Of a stretch of 64,000 nucleotides of DNA, positions 27,180 to 36,536 are shown piece after piece. How positions within the stretch are numbered: the first letter of the stretch is position 1; each line of letters starts with the position of its first letter. Source of the stretch: G963663525 sp963663525 (GTDB lineage Bacteria; Myxococcota_A; SURF-8; G963663525); contig CAXXHC010000004.1 of assembly GCA_963663525.2 (NCBI GenBank), positions 1,178,001-1,242,000 of the forward strand. Reading direction: 5' to 3'. The notes below the pieces were generated by a model, which did not search any database, had not been told where the DNA came from, and saw only the letters and a list, made by a program, of their open reading frames with translations. The translations under genes were made by a program, and so were the position numbers.

Positions 27180-30100
27180 ATGTCGAAACCTTCCATTCTG
27201 AAAACGTTCTTGATTCTCCTGATTTGTCTGGGGTTTTCCCTGCTCGGCTGTGATGATCCTCCACAGGCGATCATCGACGGGGACTTAGATAATAATACTG
27301 ATATACCTGTTGATGGGGATATGGACGAAGACCGCGTGCCTACCGAGCGTGAAAACCTGTGGGAGAAAAACGACGACGACGAGTATATCATCGGCGAAGA
27401 GGACGAGGAAGAGGACTTCTCCGGCGACAACGAGCCCTCGGAAAACGAAGAGTCCACAGACAGCGATCTTTCGAACCTGCGCTGCCTCTCTATGGAAGAC
27501 AAACTCAATTTCGGCGCTGTATATACAGAAAAGGAAATGACCGTTCAACTCGTCAGCAATTGCGAGGAAGGCGTCACCATAAAGAGCCTGCTCATTCGTA
27601 CAGGGGTGGGATTGAGCACCGACTTCGAAATCGTCTCTCCCAAACCGTTCGAAGAAACCGTGGTCCCGCCGCAGTCCTTCATGGATGTCAAACTGAAATA
27701 CACGTCACGTTCCTGCAAAGAAAACTACGGCGTGCTCCAAATCGACACGAATGCCACCAACGTAGCGAACGGCGTATATCGGATCGAAATGTACAACAGT
27801 TTCAAAGGAGAAAGCACGGCAAGCATCACGGTGCAGGGAGAGCTGGAGCACCCGGACCTGATGGATTTCGGAGATGTCGCCGTAAGCGACGCCAACCCGA
27901 AAATCATGTTTTTCGATCTCCAGGCCGAGGGGCTTTCCGCCGAATCAAATCGACCTTACGAAGTGGAAGACCTGCTGATTCTCAACGATTTCATCACTTC
28001 TTCTTTCAAACTTCTGCCGACTTTCCCGGATCACGAATGCGACCTTCCCATATGCCTCGTTCCGGGAGGAACCGCGAGATCGTGTGCGCTCAGCTTCGAT
28101 CCGATCGCCCAGGGAGAAATCGAAGACACTTTGAGGATGTCGGGGTCGGACCATTATCCCTCGAATGAAGCGCTGGAAGATCATGAAATCACGTTGAAAG
28201 GGAAGGGCGTTACCCCCTGTATCGAAGTCACGCCCGCCAATTATTCCCTGGGAGAAGTCTTTTCGAAACCCGGCGTGCAGGTCGAGTTGCCCGTCTCCTT
28301 GCACAACTGCGGCACCGTGAATCTTCACATCGTCGATTTGGGATACAGAAACGAAGATTCCTCGTTTTCCTATCTCGACCCGGATGGCGTCGAGGGCGGA
28401 TATCTGGTCCCGGACGACACGGAAGAAGTCAAAATTCTTTACATTCCAACCCAGGATGACCTGCCGCAGGCTCAAACCGGTGCATTTCGCATCGAATTCG
28501 CCCCGATGATCGATGGCGTAAGCGTCAAAACCGTTTCAGTCTATGCCGTTGCCATCAATACCTGCCCACCCGCCACCATTGAAGTAGGGGGTGAATGCGT
28601 TCCGTATTGCGAAACCGGAGAGCCGTATTGCTGCCCCGGCGATGATCCCCTGCTGGGATATTACTGCATTTGCCAAGTCGGAAATACGCTCGGAGATCCG
28701 ATCGCCTGTGACGAAGGTATGATCTGCGATGAAGGCGGATGTGTCACTGGATGCAACATCAGCACCAAGCGCTGCAACCCGGAAGAACCACTTGAAGCGC
28801 AGCGATGCGGCACGAACCAAACCTGGGAATCGCTGGAAATCTGTACCACCGATTTTCCAAACTGTTGGGAACCGTACTGCCAGAATGGCGATTGCTTCGA
28901 ACGTGCCCTGTCGAACATCTCATGTTCGGATGGCAATCCTTGCACCATCAACGACACCTGCGAGAATGGGATTTGCTCCGGCGATCCCATGGAATGCGAC
29001 GACGGAAATATCTGCACCAGCGGCCAATGTCAATCGGGAAACTGTGTGTACGATCCCGACAACGAAGGCGCGACTTGTCGGACCGACGATCCATGCAACC
29101 TCTGGGCCTGTCATCTGGGACAATGTGAAATCGTGGGAGAACCGCACATTTGCGACGATGGCGACCCCTGTACGTTGGGAGTCTGCGACGCAGAAGACCC
29201 GAATGCCGACGAAAACGGATGCGTATTCGTTTTCCAGGACAACATTGAATGCGATGACGGGAAGTTTTGCACGGTCGGTGAATATTGCGATCCCGAGACG
29301 AAAAGCTGCACGGGAGGCACACTGAAGCAGTGCAATGATAACAATGTATGCACGCGCGACACCTGCGTTGAAAACATTCAAAGCTGCCAGAACATTCCGA
29401 TTTCAGGCACTTGCGACGATGGCGACCCCTGCACGTTGGAGGATCGCTGCGACGATGGACGGTGTGTGCGACGACCAGGCAGCGATTTGCGCAACTGCGA
29501 CGATGGAAACCAATGTACATCCGATTCCTGCGACGCATCTAATCCGGATGCAGACGAACTCGGTTGTGTGTACAACGTCGAAATCATGAACGGCACGGAC
29601 TGCAACGCCGACGACGACGATATCTGCACGCCGGATGATACCTGCAGCGACGGCGTCTGCACCGCAGACGAACAAATACCCTGCAACGACGGCAACGATT
29701 GCACCGACGATACCTGTGTGCGCAACTCCGGCTGCGTATTTTCGAAAAGACCGCTCGACCAGGACCAATCCTGTGACGACGGCAACCCCTGCACAATCGA
29801 GGATGAATGCCAAAACAAGGTTTGTCGCGGCGTTGAGCGAACTTGCGACGATGACGATGCGTGCACGCTGGATACCTGCAATCAAAACCATTATTGCGAC
29901 AACGAAACCCCCGATTCCGAATGTCTTGCCTGCACTCACACCCCAACACCGGGCGACGAATGCGTGTACGACGACCCGTGCATCGTTTCCGGAGTCTGTA
30001 TCTATGGGGTCAACGGCCTGGAATGTGTCGCAGGATCTCCCGTCGTCTGCTCCAGCGACAACAACCCGTGCACCGATGAAATCTGCGTGCAAGTGGGCGA

Positions 30101-32459
30101 CCCGCTCCGCCCTGAAGGCGGCTGCGTTTCCGTGCCGAATCCCGATAATGAATACGACGACGACGACATCTGCACCGTCGACGACTACTGCGACGAAGAC
30201 GGCGTAGGCCATCCAGGTCCGGCCCGCGACTGCAGAGACGGCAATCCATGCACCGAGGATCTTTGCGGTCAGGCTCAGAATGGCTGCTATTGGAACCCCG
30301 TTTCGGCCAGTACGACCTGTGACGATGACCTCGTGTGCACGACTGGCGATTATTGCCTGAATGGTGACTGTACGGGTCGGGAAGAGAAAACCTGCGACGA
30401 CAACAATCCCTGCACCGAAAATCTCTGCTCGGAAGACGTCATAGGTGGATGCCACTACGAACCTTTCGTTTGCGATCCTCATCATCCCGATTTTCCGGCA
30501 ATACCTGGTTGCACCACCTGCTTTACGGATATCGACTGCCAAAACAATCCCAACGCTTCGGGGAACTTCTGCATGGAAAAACCAGGAGGCGGCGCAAAAG
30601 CCTGCGTCCACAGTTGCACCGATGGCAATGAGTGCACGGAAGAAGACTACTGCGCCGAAAGTTCTTGTCAGAATGGAAGCGCTGTCGATTGCAACGACGG
30701 GAAGCAGTGCAGCGTAGATACCTGCGATACTTCTTTGGGATGCCAGCATACCTGGCCTGAAAATCTGCCATGCGACGACAACAATGAATGCACGACAAGG
30801 GATATCTGCACTGGCGGCATCTGCGGAGGCACTCCGACGGATTGTTCGGACGAAAACCCCTGTACCCAGAACGAACAGTGCAACACGACCACGGGAGAAT
30901 GCGAGTTTACGATACCCGTCGGATTGTACTGTGACGACGACAATCCCTGCACAGGAAACGACAAATGCAAGAATGTCGGCGGGGAAGGGGTATGTCAGGG
31001 CTCGGTGAGCAGCGTGGATGACGGCAACATCTGTACCTACGACCATTGCGATTCCGAGGATTACCAAGATCCTTTCAAACACGAGAACTTCCCCTGTCAT
31101 CCGGACGACGGCACGCCGACGAGCACGTGCCTGTGCAACACCACAGCCGATTGCATGACGAATCTGCCGAACTTCTGCCCGGACGGTGTTTGCCGATGCG
31201 ATCAGACCTTCGGTATTTGCTTGATCGACTGTTCGCCGGACGGCTACGACTGCACGCTGGATATCTGCTCGCAGGATGCAACCCCGGTTTGCGAACATCC
31301 GCTCCTGGACGATACTTGTTTGATTTCAGGAACTTGCTACGATAAAGACCAGCAGAAGCCGTCGAATGAATGCGAGAAATGCGATCCCACCACAACGTAT
31401 TACCAGACGCACTGGACCCCCAGGACGGGAGTTGCCTGCACCGACGAAGGGAACGGCTGCACCAACGATGTATGCGACAGCAGCGGAGAATGCACACATC
31501 CCGCTTACGCGGACTATACCGTAACCTGTGACGACGGTCGTCCTTGTACAGGTTCGCCGGACGACAACAAAAGCGACTGGTGCGTCGGGGGTAATTGTCA
31601 GGGAGGCGATCCTAAGTTCTGCGAGGACTTCGATTCTTGCACGGAAAATCAGTGCGTGAACGAATTGGGTGGATGCTATTTCCCCGAACTCGATTGTTCC
31701 GGAGAATGTCTCACAGGGAATTGCGGCAATACCTGGGACGGATGCGAGCCCAAGGCGGATGGCACGGATTGCAATGACGGAAACAACAACAACTACGACG
31801 ATCAATGCGTAAGCGGCGTTTGCGTGGGATACTCCAACTTCCACGATCCGGGACCGTGTCCAGGATTTCCCGAAATGGTCAAGGTTGTGGGTACGAAAAC
31901 CTGTATCGATAAATACGAATCCGTGGCCTACAAACGCTCGGATTGCACAGGAGACATCCTCGGGCAAGGAGAAAGCCGCGTAGACGGCGGAAGCGACTGG
32001 TTCTTTACCCCTGCAGCGTATGCCTGCCAATCTCCGGGAGAGAAGCCTTCCGGTTGCGGAAAAGAGCACGAAGCGGAAGATGCTTGCAGCAATGTCGGAA
32101 AAAGGCTTTGTACGCTCACCGAATGGCGTACGGCCTGTAAAGCGGCCACCAGCAATACATATCCGTATGGCAACACATTCAACACGAGCAAGTGCAACGA
32201 GAGCGTGGACGACGTCTCTAGCGAGAAAATCAGCGGTGACGAACAAACCGGCTGTGTCAATGGCTGGGGCGTAATGCACATGTCCGGAAACGTTGAGGAA
32301 TGGACAAGAACCAAACTAACCGGGCAGGATATGTACTACGTTACCGGTGGGCGATACACGGACGACGCCACAAGTTCTTTGCAGTGCAACAGCTACAGGC
32401 TAGTTGGAAACGATGACTACGAAGTCTACCGTGGCTTCCGGTGTTGCGTCCAACCGTAA
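27180..32459 (+). CDS. giant cysteine-rich repeat lipoprotein with C-terminal SUMF1/FGE-like domain
   Basis: The 1759-residue protein has a lipoprotein signal (FSLLGC, Cys near 24), an acidic linker, and about 350 residues of beta-rich domains like the choice-of-anchor/ASH type (two to three copies, about 100-455). Residues about 460-1560 form a dense array of disulfide-type units built on C-D-D-G-N-P-C-T-x-D-x-C with acidic loops that look calcium-binding. The last 190 residues resemble a formylglycine-generating-enzyme-like (SUMF1) domain: KRLCTLTEWRTAC, MHMSGNVEEWT and the final YRGFRC. The segment aligning with the FGE catalytic pair has only the second cysteine (LQCNSYRL), so catalysis is doubtful. 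It is probably a cell-surface adhesin or binding protein. Ribosome site GGAGAGA precedes the ATG. Confidence 0.88.
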   Translation: MSKPSILKTFLILLICLGFSLLGCDDPPQAIIDGDLDNNTDIPVDGDMDEDRVPTERENLWEKNDDDEYIIGEEDEEEDFSGDNEPSENEESTDSDLSNLRCLSMEDKLNFGAVYTEKEMTVQLVSNCEEGVTIKSLLIRTGVGLSTDFEIVSPKPFEETVVPPQSFMDVKLKYTSRSCKENYGVLQIDTNATNVANGVYRIEMYNSFKGESTASITVQGELEHPDLMDFGDVAVSDANPKIMFFDLQAEGLSAESNRPYEVEDLLILNDFITSSFKLLPTFPDHECDLPICLVPGGTARSCALSFDPIAQGEIEDTLRMSGSDHYPSNEALEDHEITLKGKGVTPCIEVTPANYSLGEVFSKPGVQVELPVSLHNCGTVNLHIVDLGYRNEDSSFSYLDPDGVEGGYLVPDDTEEVKILYIPTQDDLPQAQTGAFRIEFAPMIDGVSVKTVSVYAVAINTCPPATIEVGGECVPYCETGEPYCCPGDDPLLGYYCICQVGNTLGDPIACDEGMICDEGGCVTGCNISTKRCNPEEPLEAQRCGTNQTWESLEICTTDFPNCWEPYCQNGDCFERALSNISCSDGNPCTINDTCENGICSGDPMECDDGNICTSGQCQSGNCVYDPDNEGATCRTDDPCNLWACHLGQCEIVGEPHICDDGDPCTLGVCDAEDPNADENGCVFVFQDNIECDDGKFCTVGEYCDPETKSCTGGTLKQCNDNNVCTRDTCVENIQSCQNIPISGTCDDGDPCTLEDRCDDGRCVRRPGSDLRNCDDGNQCTSDSCDASNPDADELGCVYNVEIMNGTDCNADDDDICTPDDTCSDGVCTADEQIPCNDGNDCTDDTCVRNSGCVFSKRPLDQDQSCDDGNPCTIEDECQNKVCRGVERTCDDDDACTLDTCNQNHYCDNETPDSECLACTHTPTPGDECVYDDPCIVSGVCIYGVNGLECVAGSPVVCSSDNNPCTDEICVQVGDPLRPEGGCVSVPNPDNEYDDDDICTVDDYCDEDGVGHPGPARDCRDGNPCTEDLCGQAQNGCYWNPVSASTTCDDDLVCTTGDYCLNGDCTGREEKTCDDNNPCTENLCSEDVIGGCHYEPFVCDPHHPDFPAIPGCTTCFTDIDCQNNPNASGNFCMEKPGGGAKACVHSCTDGNECTEEDYCAESSCQNGSAVDCNDGKQCSVDTCDTSLGCQHTWPENLPCDDNNECTTRDICTGGICGGTPTDCSDENPCTQNEQCNTTTGECEFTIPVGLYCDDDNPCTGNDKCKNVGGEGVCQGSVSSVDDGNICTYDHCDSEDYQDPFKHENFPCHPDDGTPTSTCLCNTTADCMTNLPNFCPDGVCRCDQTFGICLIDCSPDGYDCTLDICSQDATPVCEHPLLDDTCLISGTCYDKDQQKPSNECEKCDPTTTYYQTHWTPRTGVACTDEGNGCTNDVCDSSGECTHPAYADYTVTCDDGRPCTGSPDDNKSDWCVGGNCQGGDPKFCEDFDSCTENQCVNELGGCYFPELDCSGECLTGNCGNTWDGCEPKADGTDCNDGNNNNYDDQCVSGVCVGYSNFHDPGPCPGFPEMVKVVGTKTCIDKYESVAYKRSDCTGDILGQGESRVDGGSDWFFTPAAYACQSPGEKPSGCGKEHEAEDACSNVGKRLCTLTEWRTACKAATSNTYPYGNTFNTSKCNESVDDVSSEKISGDEQTGCVNGWGVMHMSGNVEEWTRTKLTGQDMYYVTGGRYTDDATSSLQCNSYRLVGNDDYEVYRGFRCCVQP

Positions 32460-32614
32460 GCCACTCTAGAGAAAATGCTCAATGAAATTGAAAGGTTAGA
32501 CCAAGAAGGCGGTAACTTGAACTGGATTATATGTTTCTCATAAGGCATATTATGTAAAGTTGTGGATTTGTATATAAATCCTCGGTCTTTATTTGACTCG
32601 ATACTTTTCCAATA

Positions 32615-32893
32615 TCAATTCTCAGGTTCCAGCATAATGAGATCCTCTGCAACGAGGATATCGCTGACCTGCTTGGATTCCAGGTTGATGCGTTCGATCG
32701 CTTTTCGCAGATCTTCGCATTTTTCGTTGTCGCCCTGCCGACAATCGGTAATGAGCGTCGAAGCAAGCGTGGTCTCATTCATGATTTTTCGGTTGCATTC
32801 AAGGAATTTCGAGCGGTACTTGTTGCAACATCCCGATGTAAAGCTACCGATTATCATCAATACTGCGCAACAAAACGCGGCACGTTTCCACAT
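32615..32893 (-). CDS. small lipoprotein, unknown function
   Basis: The start MWKRAAFCCAVL is chosen because CAGGAGGGAAAC stands directly upstream; a longer in-frame ORF (from 32977) exists. The 92-residue precursor has a signal peptide with the lipobox FTSGC and a mature part of about 70 residues with two further cysteines (LITDCRQGDNEKCEDL) and helical character, ending in acidic residues. No family is recognised. It lies downstream of the polysaccharide operon on the same strand but 132 bases away, and is AT-richer than that operon. The gap 32460-32614 shows no feature. Confidence 0.7.
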   Translation of the reverse strand: MWKRAAFCCAVLMIIGSFTSGCCNKYRSKFLECNRKIMNETTLASTLITDCRQGDNEKCEDLRKAIERINLESKQVSDILVAEDLIMLEPEN

Positions 32894-33025
32894 GTTTCCC
32901 TCCTGCATCATCCATCCGTCGTATTTCCATTGGCACCTTGCGTTCTTTCCTTTTACACGATCCTGCAGAAATGGCAAGTCTTGCGTGTCACTTGCTGTCT
33001 TCTCGTCCGGCTGCCTGTATACTTT

Positions 33026-34132
33026 TTATCGCGATTTCGCACAGATCCGTGAAAAAAGCTTTTCATATTGTGTACAGATTTCTTCCCAACGATAATGATC
33101 TGAAATCCTTTTTCGTGCCTTGAATGAAAAAATCTCTCTCTGTTCCTTAGATTCTTCGAGTCTATACAGTATCCGTCCCAGACAACCGACATGGTTTTTC
33201 TCGTAGTACAGAATCGTGTCCTCACCAACCTCACGATGTTCCGGGACATCGTTTGCAACGACCACCGGCGCCCAGGCCATGCCTTCGAGCAACGCCGGGT
33301 GTGTTCCTCCGACTTCACCTGCCTGGATATAGGCAAAGCAATTGGACTTCAAAAGCCGGTAATCCTCTCCGTAAATTCCCCCTAAAAACAATACGTTGCC
33401 TCGATTTTTGTCTTTTAATCTATTTATATATCCGCTTGCATAAGGCGCATCACCAACCACCACAAGCGGTCTATGGCAATTCGCAGCATGATGGGCCTGA
33501 ATCGCTACGTTGGCCATGTTCTCCGGTTCGAGACGCGCAGTGTAAAGAAAATATCCATCGCGCTGTAGATCGTATTTGGACAATTCGCCGGTTTCGTCGA
33601 TATTCGGTTCCAGCGGCTCGACTCCATACGCGATGATTTCCGAATCTTTTCCGTAGGTTTCCTTGTAATATCGATGAATGACTTCCGCATCGCTGACCAA
33701 AGCATCCGCCGTGGAAAGCGCGACTTTCTCGCACCATCTCAGGTAGAATCGTGCGATTTTTCCCCATTTCAAGCGTTGGTGCTCGATGCCATCCACGTTG
33801 AGCGCCACCGCCATCCCGGCATCTTTCAAAAACGGGACAAATGGTGCGTTGGCGACGTTGCACACCAGTGCCACATCGAAATCCCTCTTGCAGGCATCCA
33901 ACGACGCCAGCATACTGCCGCTCAACGTCTCGCCATGTTTGAATCGCAACGTGTCGGTAAGAACGCTTTCGACGCCTTCGGGTAGTGGCTCGTCTCCCAC
34001 CGTATGCTTTCGCCCGTAAACCGTAACATGGTGTCCGCGCTTCGCCAGACCTTTCGACAAGTGCCAGGCGAAGGTTTCGAATCCGCCGTAACGTGGCGGA
34101 ATTCCACGGGTTCCGATAATCGCCACTTTCAC
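33026..34132 (-). CDS. glycosyltransferase (GT4 type with DUF1972-like N terminus)
   Basis: The protein starts at a GTG (VKVAIIGTRGIPPRYGGFE) that overlaps the stop of the upstream gene as GTGA, with GGAG eight bases upstream. An in-frame start 40 codons earlier would run deep into that gene. The N-terminal GTRGIPPRYGGFETF is typical of the DUF1972/rhamnosyltransferase type, and the C-terminal half has the nucleotide-sugar motif EVGGTHPALLEGMAWAPVV (about 285-305). It transfers a sugar, possibly rhamnose, in the cytoplasm during polysaccharide assembly. It is the last gene of a tightly overlapping run. Confidence 0.88.
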   Translation of the reverse strand: MKVAIIGTRGIPPRYGGFETFAWHLSKGLAKRGHHVTVYGRKHTVGDEPLPEGVESVLTDTLRFKHGETLSGSMLASLDACKRDFDVALVCNVANAPFVPFLKDAGMAVALNVDGIEHQRLKWGKIARFYLRWCEKVALSTADALVSDAEVIHRYYKETYGKDSEIIAYGVEPLEPNIDETGELSKYDLQRDGYFLYTARLEPENMANVAIQAHHAANCHRPLVVVGDAPYASGYINRLKDKNRGNVLFLGGIYGEDYRLLKSNCFAYIQAGEVGGTHPALLEGMAWAPVVVANDVPEHREVGEDTILYYEKNHVGCLGRILYRLEESKEQREIFSFKARKRISDHYRWEEICTQYEKLFSRICAKSR

Positions 34133-35136
34133 TTTTCCAACTCCTCCACATAGCCTTCTTTGCAACGGAACCACTTCGCTACCGAAACACCGGGATCTGC
34201 CAATCTGGCGATTTCCGCCCTTCTGCGCATGGAATCCCCGGCTGTCAGCCACAATTCTTTAAAAGCCGGTAAACTGCTGCGTTCTATCGTGAAACAAGCA
34301 AGAAATACCAATAAATCTCTAAGAATTCCTTTGTAGGTGGTTTGTCGAAATATGCGCCCTTCTGTATTCGACCAGCGCATCAGAAAACGATTTCTCACGC
34401 CGTATCGGTTGATTTCTTCGGGTAGCTTGCGCCTTCGTTCGGGCGTCACCCTGCGCCGATGCCATCCTACCGCGCCGGGAACGTACACGCATTCCCGACC
34501 GGCCAACCTCAACCGCCAGCACAGGTCGGCGTCTTCCCGATAGGCAAAAAAACGTTCGTCGAACACCGTCCCTTGCACCCGCACGCAGTCCAATGCTTCG
34601 CGCCGAAAAATAGCTGCAGCTCCGGTCGCTCCGAAAACACGCGCCGGAACGTCGAAATCTCCCTCGTCCACCTTACCCGCGCCCCGATCCAGATGCCGAT
34701 ATTCGGGCGTCATGACCATTCCGGTGCTGTCGAGGATGGTTCGCTGTCCTACGGGAAAGCGGTACAGTTTGCCACAGCCGAAATCCCCACCGAAACGTTC
34801 GACACCTTCGACCAGTGCAGCAAGGAAATCGTCCTGCAAACGAAGATCCGGGTTGCATAAAAACACCCATTTGGAATGTCCTGCATCGATTCCTTGATTC
34901 GCCGCACGCGCAAAGCCGAAATTTTCACGATTCAGAATCACTTGTGCGTCCGGGCAGCGTTCCTGCACGACTTCGGGACCGCCGTCCGTGGATGCGTTAT
35001 CCACGAGAAACAACCGCCATTTCACGACTTTTTGGCGCTCCAACGTATCGAGCAGTTCGAGGAGATCCTGCCGGTGGTTCCAACCAACCACCACGACATC
35101 CACTTCGGGCGGGCCGCTTTTTTCGTTTGCGCTCAT
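34129..35136 (-). CDS. family 2 glycosyltransferase (WbbL-like)
   Basis: The 335-residue protein has a GT2/GT-A fold: VDVVVVGWNHRQDLLELLDTL at the N terminus, LVDNASTDGG (about 44-53), NFGFARAANQGID and the DxD-like FLCNPDLRL (about 92-100). Later segments GAAAIFRREAL and DERFFAYREDADLCWRLRLAG match WbbL-type rhamnosyltransferases. It overlaps the upstream polymerase gene by 4 bases and the downstream glycosyltransferase by 4. It adds a sugar to the growing repeat unit on the cytoplasmic side of the membrane. Confidence 0.93.
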   Translation of the reverse strand: MSANEKSGPPEVDVVVVGWNHRQDLLELLDTLERQKVVKWRLFLVDNASTDGGPEVVQERCPDAQVILNRENFGFARAANQGIDAGHSKWVFLCNPDLRLQDDFLAALVEGVERFGGDFGCGKLYRFPVGQRTILDSTGMVMTPEYRHLDRGAGKVDEGDFDVPARVFGATGAAAIFRREALDCVRVQGTVFDERFFAYREDADLCWRLRLAGRECVYVPGAVGWHRRRVTPERRRKLPEEINRYGVRNRFLMRWSNTEGRIFRQTTYKGILRDLLVFLACFTIERSSLPAFKELWLTAGDSMRRRAEIARLADPGVSVAKWFRCKEGYVEELEK

Positions 35137-36536
35137 GGCCGTTTGTCGGATTCAATGCTGATGGCGTATCTCATTACGACGAGTACGCCCACGACGAAGA
35201 CCGGGAAAATGGAGGTGGCCATCAGGCCCGATTGCATGTTGCTGCCCAGGTGCACCAGGAGAAACAAGTATCCAAGCGTCCAATACGGACTTTTTCCGCG
35301 ACGATGCATCCGATACAGCCCTACCAGCACGCACGACACCAGCGCAGGCACCAAAACGAATCCAAGAGCGCCAAAATTGATCCAGGCCTCTCCCAATACA
35401 CCCGGAACGACTCCTCCCCCTTTGAACTGCATCCCCAACACGGATTTCAACTGCATCGCCAGGGCGTATTGCTTGCCGGGCAAGGCCGTCCATAGCGGAT
35501 CGAGGTAGCTTCCACCGTAGCGAAATCCATAAAATTCCGGTGCGATATCAAAGACTTGCAGATAATTCCGGGCGGTAGTCAACAAATAGTCGGCAGGAAT
35601 TTTCATTCCCAGTTGGAAGACGTGGCCTCCATCGGCGTAATACGCGATTTCCGGGTAATGACGCAACGTAGGATCGGAGAGCAAACGCATCGCCCCGAGC
35701 ATCCCGAAACCGATCCACGCCATTGCGGCGAGCGCCAACAACGCCGGAAGCCTGCTCGTAAAGGTCGCCGAGCCCTGCCCTCTCCCTTTCCACGCCAACC
35801 CCATCAATACAGGCACGGCGAAAAGATGCACCAGCGGTGCGCGGTTTGCCAGTAATATCAGAAGGATAGCTACCCAAAGCGTTCCGCCGAACCGTGTGAA
35901 ACGTCCCAGCGTCTTGCCGGAAAAGGCGTCGTACCAGACGAACCAACCCCACACCACCAGCGAGTAAACACCCAAACGCAGCGCTCCCCCGCCTTTTTCG
36001 GCCATCGCCACGCGTCCACCCTCCACGGCGTCTGCAAACAGTGGCAATCCCCCCATTTTTGCGATGTACACACCCCAGATCACCGTACCTGCCACCAGCC
36101 AGAGGAGCATTACGAGGCGAAACCGTTGTGGCGGAAATCTTTGTAACAGGTCGTTTTCATTGGTGTTATCTTCGTTCTTTTTCATTAGAGAAAACACCAG
36201 CAGAGCCGAGAACGACGCGAACAACACCCCAAGCCATGGAAGCAGAGCGCGTTCGGGATCGTGAGCCAGCACCACTCCGAACGCCACGCCGTACACGCCG
36301 AAAAACGCCAGTCCGGGAATCCACCAGGGCTGGAGCCAGTCTTCGGCTCGATTCCGCTTCCACGTCCGAAGCGCCACCCACCCCGTTAATCCGAGAAAAA
36401 CCAGAACGTGCAAAGTCGCTGGGGCGAAATCCCGCGTAAGTTGCCAATTCGTGAGAAATACGGCGATAAAACCACAGAACGCGGCGATTGCAATAGATAG
36501 AATACCGGACCGAAAAGTGTTCATGCCGTTATTCAT
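35133..36536 (-). CDS. O-antigen/polysaccharide polymerase-like membrane protein (Wzy-like)
   Basis: The 467-residue protein has about ten to twelve hydrophobic segments from residue 8 onward and a large loop between the later ones (about 300-375, with SDPTLRHYPEIAYYADGG and LQVFDIAPEFYGFRYGG). This topology and position, between glycosyltransferases and beside a Wzz-like protein, fit the oligosaccharide repeat-unit polymerase, which joins repeat units at the periplasmic face. Wzy proteins share little sequence, so this is a topology and context call. The start overlaps the upstream gene by 8 bases. Confidence 0.75.
   Translation of the reverse strand: MNNGMNTFRSGILSIAIAAFCGFIAVFLTNWQLTRDFAPATLHVLVFLGLTGWVALRTWKRNRAEDWLQPWWIPGLAFFGVYGVAFGVVLAHDPERALLPWLGVLFASFSALLVFSLMKKNEDNTNENDLLQRFPPQRFRLVMLLWLVAGTVIWGVYIAKMGGLPLFADAVEGGRVAMAEKGGGALRLGVYSLVVWGWFVWYDAFSGKTLGRFTRFGGTLWVAILLILLANRAPLVHLFAVPVLMGLAWKGRGQGSATFTSRLPALLALAAMAWIGFGMLGAMRLLSDPTLRHYPEIAYYADGGHVFQLGMKIPADYLLTTARNYLQVFDIAPEFYGFRYGGSYLDPLWTALPGKQYALAMQLKSVLGMQFKGGGVVPGVLGEAWINFGALGFVLVPALVSCVLVGLYRMHRRGKSPYWTLGYLFLLVHLGSNMQSGLMATSIFPVFVVGVLVVMRYAISIESDKRP

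Noticed and set aside
29403..31298. Long antisense ORF (631 codons) on the minus strand of the cysteine-rich gene, and shorter ones beside it
   Set aside because: It is a reflection of the skewed codon use of the repeated sense gene; it has no ribosome site, no recognisable domain and low-complexity composition.
28640..31860. Possible CRISPR array or DNA tandem repeat in the cysteine-rich gene
   Set aside because: The repeats are protein-level and degenerate; there are no constant repeats with unique spacers of even length.
31860..32459. Formylglycine-generating enzyme or sulfatase-maturing activity
   Set aside because: The FGE catalytic pair lacks its first cysteine, and no sulfatase gene is nearby.
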